Notes: generated by a model not told the origin, from the letters alone. A stretch of DNA of 64,000 nucleotides from Clostridia bacterium (GCA_910575725.1 CAJTFE010000003.1:124001-188000), one strand, 5' to 3'; numbered from the stretch's first letter, positions 16,843-26,160 are shown. Made by a program: numbers and translations.

Positions 16843-19473
16843 ATGAAACATCCGACACCCTCCCCAACCGTTCTCCGAGGCCAAAACATCCTAGAAGACG
16901 GTCATCACAAAACCATGACACAATCCTTTTTCGAGCAGCTAAACGATCCCTTGATCTTCATCCTCTTCATCGCCGCCGCCATTTCCATGCTCCTGGGAGA
17001 AGTCAGCGACACCGCCATTATCCTGGCTGTAATTCTGGTAAATTCCATCGTAGGCGTCATCCAGGAGGGCAAAGCCCAGAAAGCTCTGGAATCCTTAAAG
17101 CAGATGACCAGCCCCACAGCCCTAATCCGGCAGAACGGCAGCCTGAAAGAGATTCCGGCCCGGGATCTCCTCCCCGGGGACATCGTCTGCCTGGATGCGG
17201 GCCGCCAGGTGCCTGCAGATCTGGAGCTGATTTCCGTCAACAGCTTAAAGATCGAGGAAGCTGCCTTAACAGGAGAATCCGTTCCTGTAGAAAAAGATTT
17301 ATCCAAAAACAACCGGGCTTACATGTCCACCAACGTAACCTACGGCAGAGGGGAAGGCGTTGTCACCGCTATCGGCATGGACACGGAGATCGGAAAAATT
17401 GCCCGTATGATCAACGAAGCGCCCACGGAAACCACGCCTCTCCAGCACCGCCTGGGAGAGCTTGGAAAGTTTTTAAGCATTGTATCCCTTCTGCTCTGCG
17501 CCCTGCTCTTTTTCATTGCCGTCCTCCAGAAACGCGATATTATGGAAATGCTGATTACAGCCATTTCCCTGGCCGTGGCCGCTGTCCCGGAAGGGCTTCC
17601 CGCCATTGTCACCATGGTGCTTGCCTTAAGCGTCTCCCGGATGGTAAAGGTCAATACCATTGTAAAGCGGCTGCCCAGCGTCGAAACTCTGGGCTGCGTC
17701 AGCGTAGTCTGCTCCGATAAGACAGGCACCCTCACTCAGAACAAAATGACAGTCACCGCCTGCTATACCGGAGGGCGGATCCTGGACGTATCCGCCCTCT
17801 CTCCGGAAAAAAACCGGCAGCTCCTGGAAGGCTTTGCCCTCTGCAACGATGCCGTAATCGGCCCGGACAGCCGGCTGGGAGATCCCACGGAACTGGCGCT
17901 TCTGGATCTGGCCCACCGCTTTTACCTGGAACGGCCTGTTCTGGAACGGAAAATGCCCCGCATCCAGGAGCTGGCCTTTGATTCGGACCGAAAGATGATG
18001 ACAACCCTGCACCGAAAGGACGGCTCCACCGTTTCCTATACCAAGGGCTCCCCGGATGAGATCCTCAAGCGCTGCGATACGCTTCTGCTGGGCGGAAGGA
18101 CGGTTCCTCTGGACTCGGTCAAGCGAAGAGAGATTGCCGGGGCTATGAAGACTCTCTCCGGAAGGGCTCTGCGGCTTCTGGCACTTGGTATGCAAACCGG
18201 CACCGATCATCCCATAGAAAGCGGTCTTACCTTTGTAGGGGCAGTGGGAATGATGGATCCCATCCGGCCGGAGGCTGCAAAGGCAGTCCGTGACTTCCGA
18301 AAAGCCGGCGTAAAAACGGTAATGATCACCGGGGATCGAAGCGACACGGCGTTTGCCATCGCCCGGGAACTCGGGATTGCTAAGAAGCCGGAGGACTGTA
18401 TGACGGGGGCCCAGATTGATTCCCTCTCTGATGAGGAATTTTCCAAGGCCGTCCAAAGGCTGTCCGTATTCGCTATGGTTTCTCCGGAGCACAAGGTGCG
18501 CATTGTAAAGGCCCTAAAGGCTTCCAAAAAGATTGTGGCTATGACGGGAGACGGCGTCAACGATGCGCCCTCCCTAAAGGCGGCGGATGTAGGCGTGGCC
18601 ATGGGAATCACCGGTACGGATGTGGCTAAAAACGCAGCAGATCTGATTTTAGTTGACGATAACTTTGCCACCATTGCCAAGGCCATTGCAGAGGGACGGG
18701 GCATCTATGAGAATATCAAAAAGTCGGTGCTGTTTCTGCTGTCCTCAAACTTCGGGGAAATCATTACCATGCTGACTGCGATTTTGCTGGGGCTTGGTTC
18801 TCCCCTTAAGCCAAGCCATATTCTCTGGATCAATCTGATTACAGATTCCCTTCCCGCCCTGGCCCTGGGCGTGGATCCTGGGGATCCCAGGCATTTTATG
18901 AACCGGCCTCCGCGCTCCCGTAAGGAAAGCCTGTTTGCAGGAGGAGGCTTAAGCTGTACCCTGCTCTATGGCATTTTGATAGGCTTTATCAGTATGACGG
19001 CTTTTCTGCAGCTTCCGATTTCGCTGCTGAAGGCCCATGGGGCTTCCATCAGTCTGGAGAACCTGCGCATCCTTTTGTCGGCCCCGGAGATTCTGGCCCG
19101 TTCCCAGACGTATGCCTTTACGGTTCTGGGGATCTCACAGCTTTTCCATGCCATTGGCATGCGTGATGTGGAGGCATCGCTCTTCCGGATGAAGCATCTG
19201 AACAACCGATTGATGATGGCGGCTTTTGTGATTGGCCTTGGTCTGCAGGGACTGGTTACGGAATTTCCTTATTTTATCCAGGCTTTCGGGACTTGCCATC
19301 TTGCCCTTCGGGAGTGGGGACAGCTGATTCTTCTGGCAGCTATGCCCCTTGCCGCCCATGAATTGCTTTTACTGAGCCCTGGGCGCATTTTACAGCAGTT
19401 TCATAAAAGCGAGAAGTATGAGAAGTACGCCGCTGACCCAGCAGAGGTTCGATCGACAGTGGGACGCTATTAG
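16843..19473 (+). CDS. Calcium-type cation-transporting P-type ATPase (P2)
   Basis: 876 residues. A P2-type pump, by family exporting Ca2+ using ATP. Visible motifs: TGES in the actuator (143-146), VPEGLP in TM4 (ion site), the phosphorylated Asp292 in CSDKTGTLTQ, nucleotide-domain KGSPDEIL, MITGD, and TGDGVNDAPSLKAADVGVAMG. The C-terminal six-helix module is present. Two oddities: the N-terminus lacks about the first 20 residues of the usual cation-ATPase N domain (an in-frame stop lies just upstream, so the start is real), and the last 28 residues (after LLLSPGRIL) extend into the convergent ytaF gene. It is monocistronic; the upstream gap 16362-16842 holds P1 copy 1. Confidence 0.93.
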   Translation: MKHPTPSPTVLRGQNILEDGHHKTMTQSFFEQLNDPLIFILFIAAAISMLLGEVSDTAIILAVILVNSIVGVIQEGKAQKALESLKQMTSPTALIRQNGSLKEIPARDLLPGDIVCLDAGRQVPADLELISVNSLKIEEAALTGESVPVEKDLSKNNRAYMSTNVTYGRGEGVVTAIGMDTEIGKIARMINEAPTETTPLQHRLGELGKFLSIVSLLLCALLFFIAVLQKRDIMEMLITAISLAVAAVPEGLPAIVTMVLALSVSRMVKVNTIVKRLPSVETLGCVSVVCSDKTGTLTQNKMTVTACYTGGRILDVSALSPEKNRQLLEGFALCNDAVIGPDSRLGDPTELALLDLAHRFYLERPVLERKMPRIQELAFDSDRKMMTTLHRKDGSTVSYTKGSPDEILKRCDTLLLGGRTVPLDSVKRREIAGAMKTLSGRALRLLALGMQTGTDHPIESGLTFVGAVGMMDPIRPEAAKAVRDFRKAGVKTVMITGDRSDTAFAIARELGIAKKPEDCMTGAQIDSLSDEEFSKAVQRLSVFAMVSPEHKVRIVKALKASKKIVAMTGDGVNDAPSLKAADVGVAMGITGTDVAKNAADLILVDDNFATIAKAIAEGRGIYENIKKSVLFLLSSNFGEIITMLTAILLGLGSPLKPSHILWINLITDSLPALALGVDPGDPRHFMNRPPRSRKESLFAGGGLSCTLLYGILIGFISMTAFLQLPISLLKAHGASISLENLRILLSAPEILARSQTYAFTVLGISQLFHAIGMRDVEASLFRMKHLNNRLMMAAFVIGLGLQGLVTEFPYFIQAFGTCHLALREWGQLILLAAMPLAAHELLLLSPGRILQQFHKSEKYEKYAADPAEVRSTVGRY

Positions 19474-19944
19474 GCGTCCCAGGAGGCTTCCAAGAAGGAC
19501 GGCAAGAGCCCCTATCCATGCGGAGGCCAGAAATGCAGTGGGAATATAGGAGGAGGGAATTCCGGCTCCGATTCCTGCTGCAAGGCTGTCGATGGAGAGG
19601 GCCGCTCCTAAGGCAAATGCCTCTGTGGGGGACAGCACTGCATCCTTGTTTTTATCTGCAGTTTCTGCTTCTTCGTGGCGGGTACGGTCAAAGAGCTTTA
19701 CCAGGCCCAGGATAAACAGGAGGAGGAAGCTGAAGTATTCTGTAACATTTCCCGGAAGGAGGCGGCTCACCAGGCTGCCGGCCAGAAGGGAAACCACAAG
19801 AATCAGACTGGATATAGCTGTGACTATGATTACGGACAAGAAGGGGACTTTTATCTTACTCACGCCGTATACGAAACCGGCGGCAAATGCATCTACGGAC
19901 AGGGCCGTTACCAGGATCAAGATCTCAAATAAATAGGAAGACAT
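19390..19944 (-). CDS. ytaF: YtaF/MntP-family sporulation membrane protein
   Basis: 184 residues with six predicted membrane helices in two three-helix repeats (ALSVDAFAAGFVYG and ALSIDSLAAGIGAG), each carrying the conserved Asp of the MntP/YtaF family. MntP proteins export Mn2+; the YtaF branch is a sporulation membrane protein of unclear role. Its 3' end overlaps the ATPase gene by 84 bases in convergent orientation; that part encodes the final helix, so the overlap is not an annotation error on this side. Its only Shine-Dalgarno (GGTGA, six bases before the ATG) lies in the 3' arm of the hairpin at 19949-19993. Confidence 0.85.
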   Translation of the reverse strand: MSSYLFEILILVTALSVDAFAAGFVYGVSKIKVPFLSVIIVTAISSLILVVSLLAGSLVSRLLPGNVTEYFSFLLLFILGLVKLFDRTRHEEAETADKNKDAVLSPTEAFALGAALSIDSLAAGIGAGIPSSYIPTAFLASAWIGALAVLLGSLLGRLIASHCRSNLCWVSGVLLILLAFMKLL

Positions 19945-19948
19945 GAAA

Positions 19949-19993
19949 AATCACCGGAATTATACCATTTATGGTTATTGTATTCCGGTGGTT
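19949..19993 (-). terminator. Terminator of the EndoQ-like gene, overlapping the ytaF ribosome site
   Basis: On the minus strand AACCACCGGAAT pairs with ATTCCGGTGATT (one G-U) across a 21-base loop and leads into TTTTTC. The GGTGA of the 3' arm is also the ytaF Shine-Dalgarno. Confidence 0.7.
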
Positions 19994-20066
19994 TTGTTCT
20001 GTTTCATACCTGATTCAGCCCCCCCCTGCTGCACGCTGACAGGCGGACACGCTCCAAATGGGTATG

Positions 20067-21317
20067 TCAGTCTGTGCTGTTCAGCTCTTCGGCCTGGAAC
20101 AGGAATATCTTCCCATACTCTCCGTCAAAGCCTGGCGTGCGGATCACTTTTCCCTCACGCAGACGCTTGATGCCTTCGCCGATCAAGGTTCCGGCATTTC
20201 TGCGAATCTCTTCTATGGGAACGCTCCGCAGGATTTCAAATTCCGGGCCGAGCTTTTCCAGCATAGCCTCATATTCCCGTGTCACTTTTACGCTTGCGGC
20301 GGAACGGCCGATGGAGGCCCCTATCACTTCGGGCAGGGGCACCAGGCTTTCATAGCGCTTTGCATCCTTTTGCACGTAGTCCTCCGGACGGTCGGAAAGC
20401 TGTTGGATCCGGTGGGAAACGCCTGTGGTCAGCTTTTTTCTGCACACCGGACAGAGCCCCTGGTTCCTCTCTGCTTCCAGGGGGCTTAGGCAGACACTGC
20501 ATTTGCGGTGCCCATCGTAATGATATTTGCCTTCCTCCGGGAAGAATTCTATGGTTCCTTCCAGTCCCTCGCCCTCCTGGACAGCCCGGTAAAGGCCCTG
20601 GTAGGACAAGTCAATATTCAGAAGATTGGCTTCCCGGCCAAGCTTTGCCGGGGAATGGGCATCGGAATTGGAGATAAGCCAAAAGCGATCCAGGGCGGAG
20701 ATGCGCCAGTTCATGGGCGGATCGGAGGACAGGCCTGTTTCCAGCGCATGGATCTGGGAGCTGAGATCTCCGAAGCATTCCTCCACCGTGTCAAAGCCGG
20801 AGAATGCGCCGAACAGGGAAAAATGAGGCGTCCAGATATGGGCCGGCACATAAATGGCCCGGGGACACAGCTCCAGTACTATTTCCAGCAGATCGCGGCA
20901 GTCTAAGCCCAGGATCGGGCGGCCGTCGGAGTAGATATTGCCGATGGTCTCCAGCTTGGCCGCTATCAGAGCCGCATCCTCCAGGCCTGGGAGCAGAATG
21001 AGGCTGTGGACTTTTCTCGTTTTGCCGTATTTTTTATAGATGGAGCTGATCTCGCCGGTCACTACGAAACGAGGCTCCCATGAGGCAGCCGCCGTCCCGT
21101 CCTCGATCCGGTATTCCTGTTTCAGGCGGTACAGCCCCTCCTCTGCAGGCTCCAGCTTTTCCTTCAGTTCCTCCCTCCATGCCTTGTGGGTAAAGTCGCC
21201 GGTTCCTACCAGATGAATTCCTTTGCGGCGTGCCCACAGATCCAGATGCTCCGGGGTGCATTCCCTGCTGGTGGCTCGTGAATATTTGGAATGGATATGT
21301 AAATCTGCAATGTACAC
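20067..21317 (-). CDS. Endonuclease Q-family PHP-domain protein
   Basis: 416 residues. The PHP metal-site motifs are DLHIHSKYSRA at the N-terminus, GTGDFTH, PAHIWTPHFS and SNSDAHSP, matching EndoQ, which nicks DNA 5' of deaminated bases and abasic sites in archaea and some bacteria. A four-cysteine zinc element follows (CSVC at about 270 and CPVC 17 residues on), then a helical C-terminus with IEEIRRNAGTLIGEGIKRLR, helix-hairpin-helix-like. Start is GTG 21317 with GGGAGG eight bases upstream. Bacterial members are less studied, so the DNA-repair role is family inference. Confidence 0.85.
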   Translation of the reverse strand: MYIADLHIHSKYSRATSRECTPEHLDLWARRKGIHLVGTGDFTHKAWREELKEKLEPAEEGLYRLKQEYRIEDGTAAASWEPRFVVTGEISSIYKKYGKTRKVHSLILLPGLEDAALIAAKLETIGNIYSDGRPILGLDCRDLLEIVLELCPRAIYVPAHIWTPHFSLFGAFSGFDTVEECFGDLSSQIHALETGLSSDPPMNWRISALDRFWLISNSDAHSPAKLGREANLLNIDLSYQGLYRAVQEGEGLEGTIEFFPEEGKYHYDGHRKCSVCLSPLEAERNQGLCPVCRKKLTTGVSHRIQQLSDRPEDYVQKDAKRYESLVPLPEVIGASIGRSAASVKVTREYEAMLEKLGPEFEILRSVPIEEIRRNAGTLIGEGIKRLREGKVIRTPGFDGEYGKIFLFQAEELNSTD

Positions 21318-21426
21318 TTGTTTTTCCTCCCAAGCAATAACTGGTTTTTACAAAGTATCTTTTCTTCTCTCTTTTTAAAAGCCCTAAAATATAATTGAAA
21401 GTATTCAACAGTATTCCATTAGCATA

Positions 21427-22971
21427 TCATTTCTTCCTTATACTGAATTTCGCATTTAAGGAATACATTATCCAGTCGCAGCCCAAAGCGGCATAAGGTA
21501 TAAGAAGCAACGCATAAACCATTACATACCGGGTCTTCGCCTCCCACATAACATGAAAGAAAAACCCTCCCAGAATGATGAGTGCAAAAAACAGTTGTTC
21601 CAGCGTACATTTTTTCCTCAAGGACAGCATTCCTATCAATGCGCACCCATACAGAATCCACTGATACTCATTTGCAAAATACAGAAAAAGCCTGTGAAGC
21701 TTTCCCTCATAGATACTTTGTACCACCGGATGCAAAGGCCCGTTGTGTACCTTTTCAAAATGACTGATCCACAGGCACTCGTATAAAGGATTCGTCCACT
21801 GGGAAACTATTTTCCTGTAATAAAACCTTAATGCATAAGCAGGTTCCTTAACAAAATGATCCACGGACTGCCTGATATCATGGGATGCCCTTTGCGCACT
21901 GCGTTCAAAATCCTTATCACACTCCCAGAAGGCCCCCAGAATATATCCGTTGTACCATCCTTCTGCCATATCGCTCTCCTGCATCCCCATGGCAATATAC
22001 ATCAAAGGAGAGGCTCCTCCCTCGATATCATACCCACTGCGGAGCTCATACTGCTTTTTTATCCCCACGTCCATAATTCCCACGGACAGCAGTGACAAAG
22101 CGGCCATCAGCAGGCAGACTGTCCTCTTCTGCTCCAGCCCTTTTACAAGCAGATACAGGATAACCGCCACCACAATCACCAGATTATTCTGCTTAAGCAG
22201 CACAGAAAGCCCCAAACACAAAACCGCCAAAATGCCGTATGAAATCCTCTTCTCTTTCATAAACCTGACAAATCCATATACGGCTGACAGCGCAATGGGA
22301 GAAGCCAGCATTTCTCCATAGAGAAAAGTAGAGAAAAATATATACGGCAGAAATCCAAAGAGAAAAACCAATACCAAGTTTGTGATTTTTTTATTTTCAA
22401 ATATAAGTTCCGTATTTTTATAAATCATATAAAATTCCAGACAGATAAAGCATACATTGACCCACTCCGCAGCCGAATAGGAAAAGGGGCCGAAAATGCG
22501 GAATAAAATCTCCAGATATGCCACATACCCCAGCTGCTGAGGACAAATCTGCAGATATTTTCCCGGTCCTAAGTCACGGAAATCCCCTTTTATAAATTCG
22601 GCAGCGCATTCTGTCAGTTTTGCCTGATCTGCTGAAGGAACCGCATATGATACCATAGACCAGATACCTGCAAAAACAGCTGTATAGCAAAGCAGGATCA
22701 CGCACAATCTCTTACTGGAAATTTTTTCAAGCAGTTTCTTCCTTTTCATCCAATACAAAAAAAACAGAAAACAGCATGCTGCCAATATGTGCAAAAAAAA
22801 GGAATCTCGTTTATAATAAGTCGTTTCCAGATAATCCATCTCAAAATAAGCGGTAGATATAAAAGAAGTGACCGATAAAAAGGCATAGATTATGAGTGAA
22901 AAGGACAAAACAATCCATTTTCCAAGCTGCGGTATCTTTTCTGTTATCTTATCTTTCCAAGCTATATTCAT
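21427..22971 (-). CDS. Multi-spanning membrane protein, GT39/ArnT-like glycosyltransferase
   Basis: 514 residues from ATG 22971 (GGGAGG eight bases upstream; a longer frame from 23037 has no such site). About 12 predicted helices. An early extracytoplasmic loop (TAYFEMDYLETTYYKRDS) and the later ADQAKLTECAAEFIKGDF resemble GT-C enzymes that move sugars from polyprenyl phosphate to cell-surface acceptors. No catalytic Asp pair could be assigned with confidence. It is transcribed alone between the EndoQ and YitT genes. It could instead be an O-antigen polymerase-like protein. Confidence 0.6.
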   Translation of the reverse strand: MNIAWKDKITEKIPQLGKWIVLSFSLIIYAFLSVTSFISTAYFEMDYLETTYYKRDSFFLHILAACCFLFFLYWMKRKKLLEKISSKRLCVILLCYTAVFAGIWSMVSYAVPSADQAKLTECAAEFIKGDFRDLGPGKYLQICPQQLGYVAYLEILFRIFGPFSYSAAEWVNVCFICLEFYMIYKNTELIFENKKITNLVLVFLFGFLPYIFFSTFLYGEMLASPIALSAVYGFVRFMKEKRISYGILAVLCLGLSVLLKQNNLVIVVAVILYLLVKGLEQKRTVCLLMAALSLLSVGIMDVGIKKQYELRSGYDIEGGASPLMYIAMGMQESDMAEGWYNGYILGAFWECDKDFERSAQRASHDIRQSVDHFVKEPAYALRFYYRKIVSQWTNPLYECLWISHFEKVHNGPLHPVVQSIYEGKLHRLFLYFANEYQWILYGCALIGMLSLRKKCTLEQLFFALIILGGFFFHVMWEAKTRYVMVYALLLIPYAALGCDWIMYSLNAKFSIRKK

Positions 22972-23177
22972 TTTATGTTCCTCCCGGGAGCTGCGGTTCT
23001 TAATCTCCGGCAAGCAGCAAAACTGCTGCTTCCACAATTTTTTCCGATATTAACCATTCATTTTATCCTACACTAATCCAGACTATTTTACAAATGTAAT
23101 CGAATTGATTTTATAAATATTTCATAAATAATTACCCTCCGAAAACCAGGAAATGCTTAGGCCGCCTTTTCCAAAAT

Positions 23178-23227
23178 AAAAAAATGACCACATTCCGCCG
23201 CCTATCTAAGCTTCCTGTGATCATTTT
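23178..23227 (-). terminator. Terminator after the YitT gene
   Basis: On the minus strand AAAATGATCAC pairs with GTGGTCATTTT (one G-U) across a loop of about 25 bases and is followed by TTTATTTT. It closes the long 23-36 kb cluster. Confidence 0.75.
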
Positions 23228-23247
23228 CATCCTGACCTTATTCCCAA

Positions 23248-24126
23248 TCAGTCAATGGGCTTCAAATAAAATCCCCCGTAAAAATCCTCCGATTTAAAGG
23301 TATTGATTACCACGTGGGGATCTGCCTTGCGCATCAGCTTGGCAATGTCCTGGATCTCGTAGCTGGACACTACCGTGTGAAGCAGGCTGACCTCTTTTTT
23401 GCTGTAGCCGCCGATTCCATCCACCCGGGAAACGCCGTGGCGGTATTCCGCCACATAAGCTTCAATCACCTCGTCCGCTCTGGTTGTGGTAATCTGCATG
23501 GTCATACGCTCGTACCTGTGGTAGAAGGAGTCAATGGTTTTTGTGGAAATAAACTGGAACAGAATCGAATATCCGGCATATTCCCAGCCAAACATAAAGC
23601 CAAAAATCGTAATCAATGTGGCATTAAATACAAATACATAGCTCCAGATGGACTTTCCCTTCTTATTGGAGATATAAAGGGCCACAAAATCGATTCCTCC
23701 GGTGGAGGCATTTCCCTTCAAGGCAATCACGGTCATAATACCGTACAAAAATCCGCCGAAAATTACATTCAGCAAAATGTCTTCAAACAGCGGCTCAAAG
23801 CTCAGCACACGTAAAAAGAAACTGGCAAAAAATACCTGCAAAAGAGAAAAGAAGGTAAACCGTTTACTAATGCTTTTGCTGCACAAAATGGCTACCGGAA
23901 TGTTGAGAAGCAGCATCCCTAAGGATACGGAAAAGGAAAATCCGAAAAAGGCAGAGGTAATCTTCTCAATCAAAAATGCAACCCCGGTAAAACCACTGGA
24001 GAGCAGGTTAATGGGAACCATAAAAATCTGCATGACGGCCGCCTGCATAAAGCCTGCAAGCAGAACACTCGCAAAGGTATAGGCAAAGCGCACCTTATCG
24101 TTATTTCTTATTTTTTGAAAATTCAT
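23248..24126 (-). CDS. YitT-family membrane protein (DUF161 + DUF2179)
   Basis: 292 residues with five or six N-terminal membrane helices (residues 12-190) containing FGGFLYGIMTVIALKGNAST and GGIDFVALYISNKKGKS, and a C-terminal soluble DUF2179 domain (about 205-290, GVSRVDGIGGYSKKEV). The family is widespread in Firmicutes; its substrate is not established. Its ATG overlaps the cutC stop by four bases (ATGA), so it is translationally coupled as the last gene of the cluster. Confidence 0.9.
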   Translation of the reverse strand: MNFQKIRNNDKVRFAYTFASVLLAGFMQAAVMQIFMVPINLLSSGFTGVAFLIEKITSAFFGFSFSVSLGMLLLNIPVAILCSKSISKRFTFFSLLQVFFASFFLRVLSFEPLFEDILLNVIFGGFLYGIMTVIALKGNASTGGIDFVALYISNKKGKSIWSYVFVFNATLITIFGFMFGWEYAGYSILFQFISTKTIDSFYHRYERMTMQITTTRADEVIEAYVAEYRHGVSRVDGIGGYSKKEVSLLHTVVSSYEIQDIAKLMRKADPHVVINTFKSEDFYGGFYLKPID

Positions 24127-24863
24127 AGGGCATCAACCAGCTTCTTTACTAAATTTTCATCCACTGCCTCGTAATCCTTTCTGTGAGGCGGCTCTGCGTA
24201 TGCATAGGAAACCTTCGGTCCCTCCGTAGTGGGATCCAGCTGCCATCCGCGGCAGGAACTGTGAACCTGGCAGATTCCGGTGCGCTCCATCAGTTCCCCG
24301 GCATTTCCTGCATTTATGCCGCTTCCGGCCAGCAGCTCTATCTCCCCTCCATATTCCTTCTGAAGCTTGGCAAGGAGCTCTATGCCGTCCATGGCCTTTT
24401 CCTGTCCTCCGCTGGTTAAAATGCGATCTATTCCTATTTCAATCAGTTTTTCGATTGCTTTACAGGGATCCTGTACGCAGTCAAAGGCACGATGGAAAAC
24501 GGCCTCGCCCTGGTGCCGCTTTATGATATCGGTCATTTCCCGGGTCTGGTTCTCTTCTATCTCACCGTTCTCGTCCAGGAAGCCAAATGCAATGCCGTCT
24601 GCACCGTTTTGAAGGAGCAGCTCTGCGTCGGCCTTCATTACCCGAAAGTCTGCATCGCTGTAGCAGAATCCCGCTCCACGGGACCTTACCATGGCGATTA
24701 CCTTTAGATCTGTATTTCTTTTTGTCAAAACGAGGGTGCCAAGGGAAGGCGTCAGACCTCCCAGATACAAGGCGCTGTTCAACTCAATGCGTTTTGCGCC
24801 TCCATGATATGCTGCCAGTGCATCCTCATAACTGCCGCAGCATATTTCCACAATCTTTTCCAT
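24123..24863 (-). CDS. cutC: CutC-family protein
   Basis: 246 residues from ATG 24863 (GGAGAG six bases upstream). The longer frame to 24896 runs into a P2 repeat and is rejected. The family signature is VEICCGSYEDALAAYHGGAK at the N-terminus, then LAKLQKEYGGEIELLAGSGI and VHSSCRG near the C-terminus, a TIM barrel. CutC was named for copper homeostasis, but its biochemical function is unsettled. It lies in a cluster for amino-sugar/peptide breakdown beside a MupG-like TIM-barrel glycosidase, so a carbohydrate role here is possible but unproven. Confidence 0.9.
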   Translation of the reverse strand: MEKIVEICCGSYEDALAAYHGGAKRIELNSALYLGGLTPSLGTLVLTKRNTDLKVIAMVRSRGAGFCYSDADFRVMKADAELLLQNGADGIAFGFLDENGEIEENQTREMTDIIKRHQGEAVFHRAFDCVQDPCKAIEKLIEIGIDRILTSGGQEKAMDGIELLAKLQKEYGGEIELLAGSGINAGNAGELMERTGICQVHSSCRGWQLDPTTEGPKVSYAYAEPPHRKDYEAVDENLVKKLVDAL

Positions 24864-24876
24864 AATTCTCTCCATT

Positions 24877-24979
24877 CCAGTCCCGTAGAACTTCATTCAG
24901 TACCGTATATCTAGAAGAATTTATGGCCACAAAAAGCATGTGTCCATAAATTCTTCTGGCACTGTATGAAGTTCTACTG
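24877..24979. repeat. Hairpin repeat family P2, copy a
   Basis: Arms of about 40 bases carry sequence unlike the other P2 copies (GTAGAACTTCAT with ATGAAGTTCTAC; AGAAGAATTTATGG with CCATAAATTCTTCT). The framework is shared: CCAGTCCCG at the left foot, an unpaired GTATATCT in the left arm, an apical CCACAAAAAGCATGTG and a right foot CACTG...ACTG. It lies between cutC and the truncated copy at 24983. Confidence 0.8.
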
Positions 24980-24982
24980 TTT

Positions 24983-25019
24983 CCAGTCCCGTAGAACTTC
25001 ATCCGCTACCCGGTATCTA
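24983..25019. repeat. Truncated P2 copy at the 3' end of the MupG-like gene
   Basis: CCAGTCCCGTAGAACTTCAT and CCGGTATCTA, the left half of a P2 element, run directly into the stop codon of the MupG-like gene; the right half is absent. Confidence 0.7.
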
Positions 25020-26108
25020 GCGAATCATCAATGTGAATCCATGTGCAGGGCGGATGCAGTCCAAGATGAGCTGTTCGCCCTCATTGATATGGCCCGCATA
25101 ATTGTAATCATCCGCGGCCTTTACCTCATCCAACACAATCATCAACTCTCCGGCATAATGCTTCAGGTTGTCATTGACAATAATCACATCACCTTTTGTA
25201 AACACTGCTTTCTGATTCTCGCGCGGTACAATGCTTTCCCCTTTATATCTTACCCTGGGAAAGCTGGATCTGACAACCAGTTCGTTGCAGTCATCCCGGG
25301 ATACATGGATATCACAGGTGATAATCTCTTTTTCAATTTCGGAGATCCCGTCTGCCGCATCCACCTTCATAGACAGCTTGCTCAGATCTGTTTCCGCCAT
25401 GATTTTCAGCTCCTCCTCACTGGCAAAAGCATTTCCAATCATAAAATCACTGCAAAAGCCCAGAGCATTCAAATGGCGCAGCTGCAGATCAATCGGAAGA
25501 TCCCGATGGATTTCCAAAGTGGGAAGGCCGTCATAAACCTCCCAAGGCCCGTGAGTATCCTTCTCCCTGCTTGTAACAAAGGCCGCATTGGTCAAGCCAA
25601 GCGGCTGATACCGGCTGTTCAGCTCCTTGTAGCGCTTTAGGCCCATGCCCGTATTTCTCTGAGGATAAAAATTGCTGCAGATGCACATATTGCTTCGGTC
25701 GGCGCCCTTCTCAATCATCAAATCCAGGCCTATCGTGCAGGAAGCATTGTATTCAATCATAATACCATAAGGATTTCTTGTAATCTGAATATCCTCAACC
25801 TCTCCAAAATGCCCGTCCAGGCGGATAATATCCACGCCCATCTCTGCAAAAACAGACAGATCAAAGGGCGTCGCCCCAAGCCTCTTAAACACCTCCGGAT
25901 TCGTGTCCACTGACACCGTAAGTCCGCTCTCATGGGCAGTCTTACAAAACTCCGTAAACTCATTGACAATCTTCTCCCGGCTCTCCTCCACCGACAAAAG
26001 ACAAGTAAACACTCTCTGAAAACCATACCTTCCGGCCAGCCTCATATATGCATAGCACGCTTCCTTTGACGCCCGTTCCGGATAAACAGAAATTCCCAAT
26101 CTCTTCAT
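25017..26108 (-). CDS. MupG-like 6-phospho-N-acetylmuramidase (DUF871)
   Basis: 363 residues of the DUF871/MupG family: a TIM barrel (MKRLGISVYPERAS, VSVDTNPEVF, IIRLDGHFGEVED, ICSNFYPQRNTGMGL) followed by a small C-terminal beta domain from about residue 245. The characterised S. aureus MupG splits MurNAc-6P-GlcNAc inside the cell after PTS uptake. The pairing with a lactose/cellobiose-type PTS in this cluster fits a phospho-disaccharide substrate. Neighbours are an M20 peptidase upstream and cutC downstream. Its last codons coincide with a truncated P2 repeat. The exact glycoside is not determined. Confidence 0.85.
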   Translation of the reverse strand: MKRLGISVYPERASKEACYAYMRLAGRYGFQRVFTCLLSVEESREKIVNEFTEFCKTAHESGLTVSVDTNPEVFKRLGATPFDLSVFAEMGVDIIRLDGHFGEVEDIQITRNPYGIMIEYNASCTIGLDLMIEKGADRSNMCICSNFYPQRNTGMGLKRYKELNSRYQPLGLTNAAFVTSREKDTHGPWEVYDGLPTLEIHRDLPIDLQLRHLNALGFCSDFMIGNAFASEEELKIMAETDLSKLSMKVDAADGISEIEKEIITCDIHVSRDDCNELVVRSSFPRVRYKGESIVPRENQKAVFTKGDVIIVNDNLKHYAGELMIVLDEVKAADDYNYAGHINEGEQLILDCIRPAHGFTLMIR

Positions 26109-26124
26109 TAATTTTTACCTTATT

Positions 26125-26160
26125 CCAGTTTCGTAATATTCTTCCAGTACACCCTGTCTA
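26125..26160. repeat. Truncated P2 copy at the 3' end of the M20 peptidase gene
   Basis: CCAGTTTCGTAATATTC and CCAGTACACC match the left half of P2 and end in the peptidase stop codon, exactly as at 24983-25019. Confidence 0.65.
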
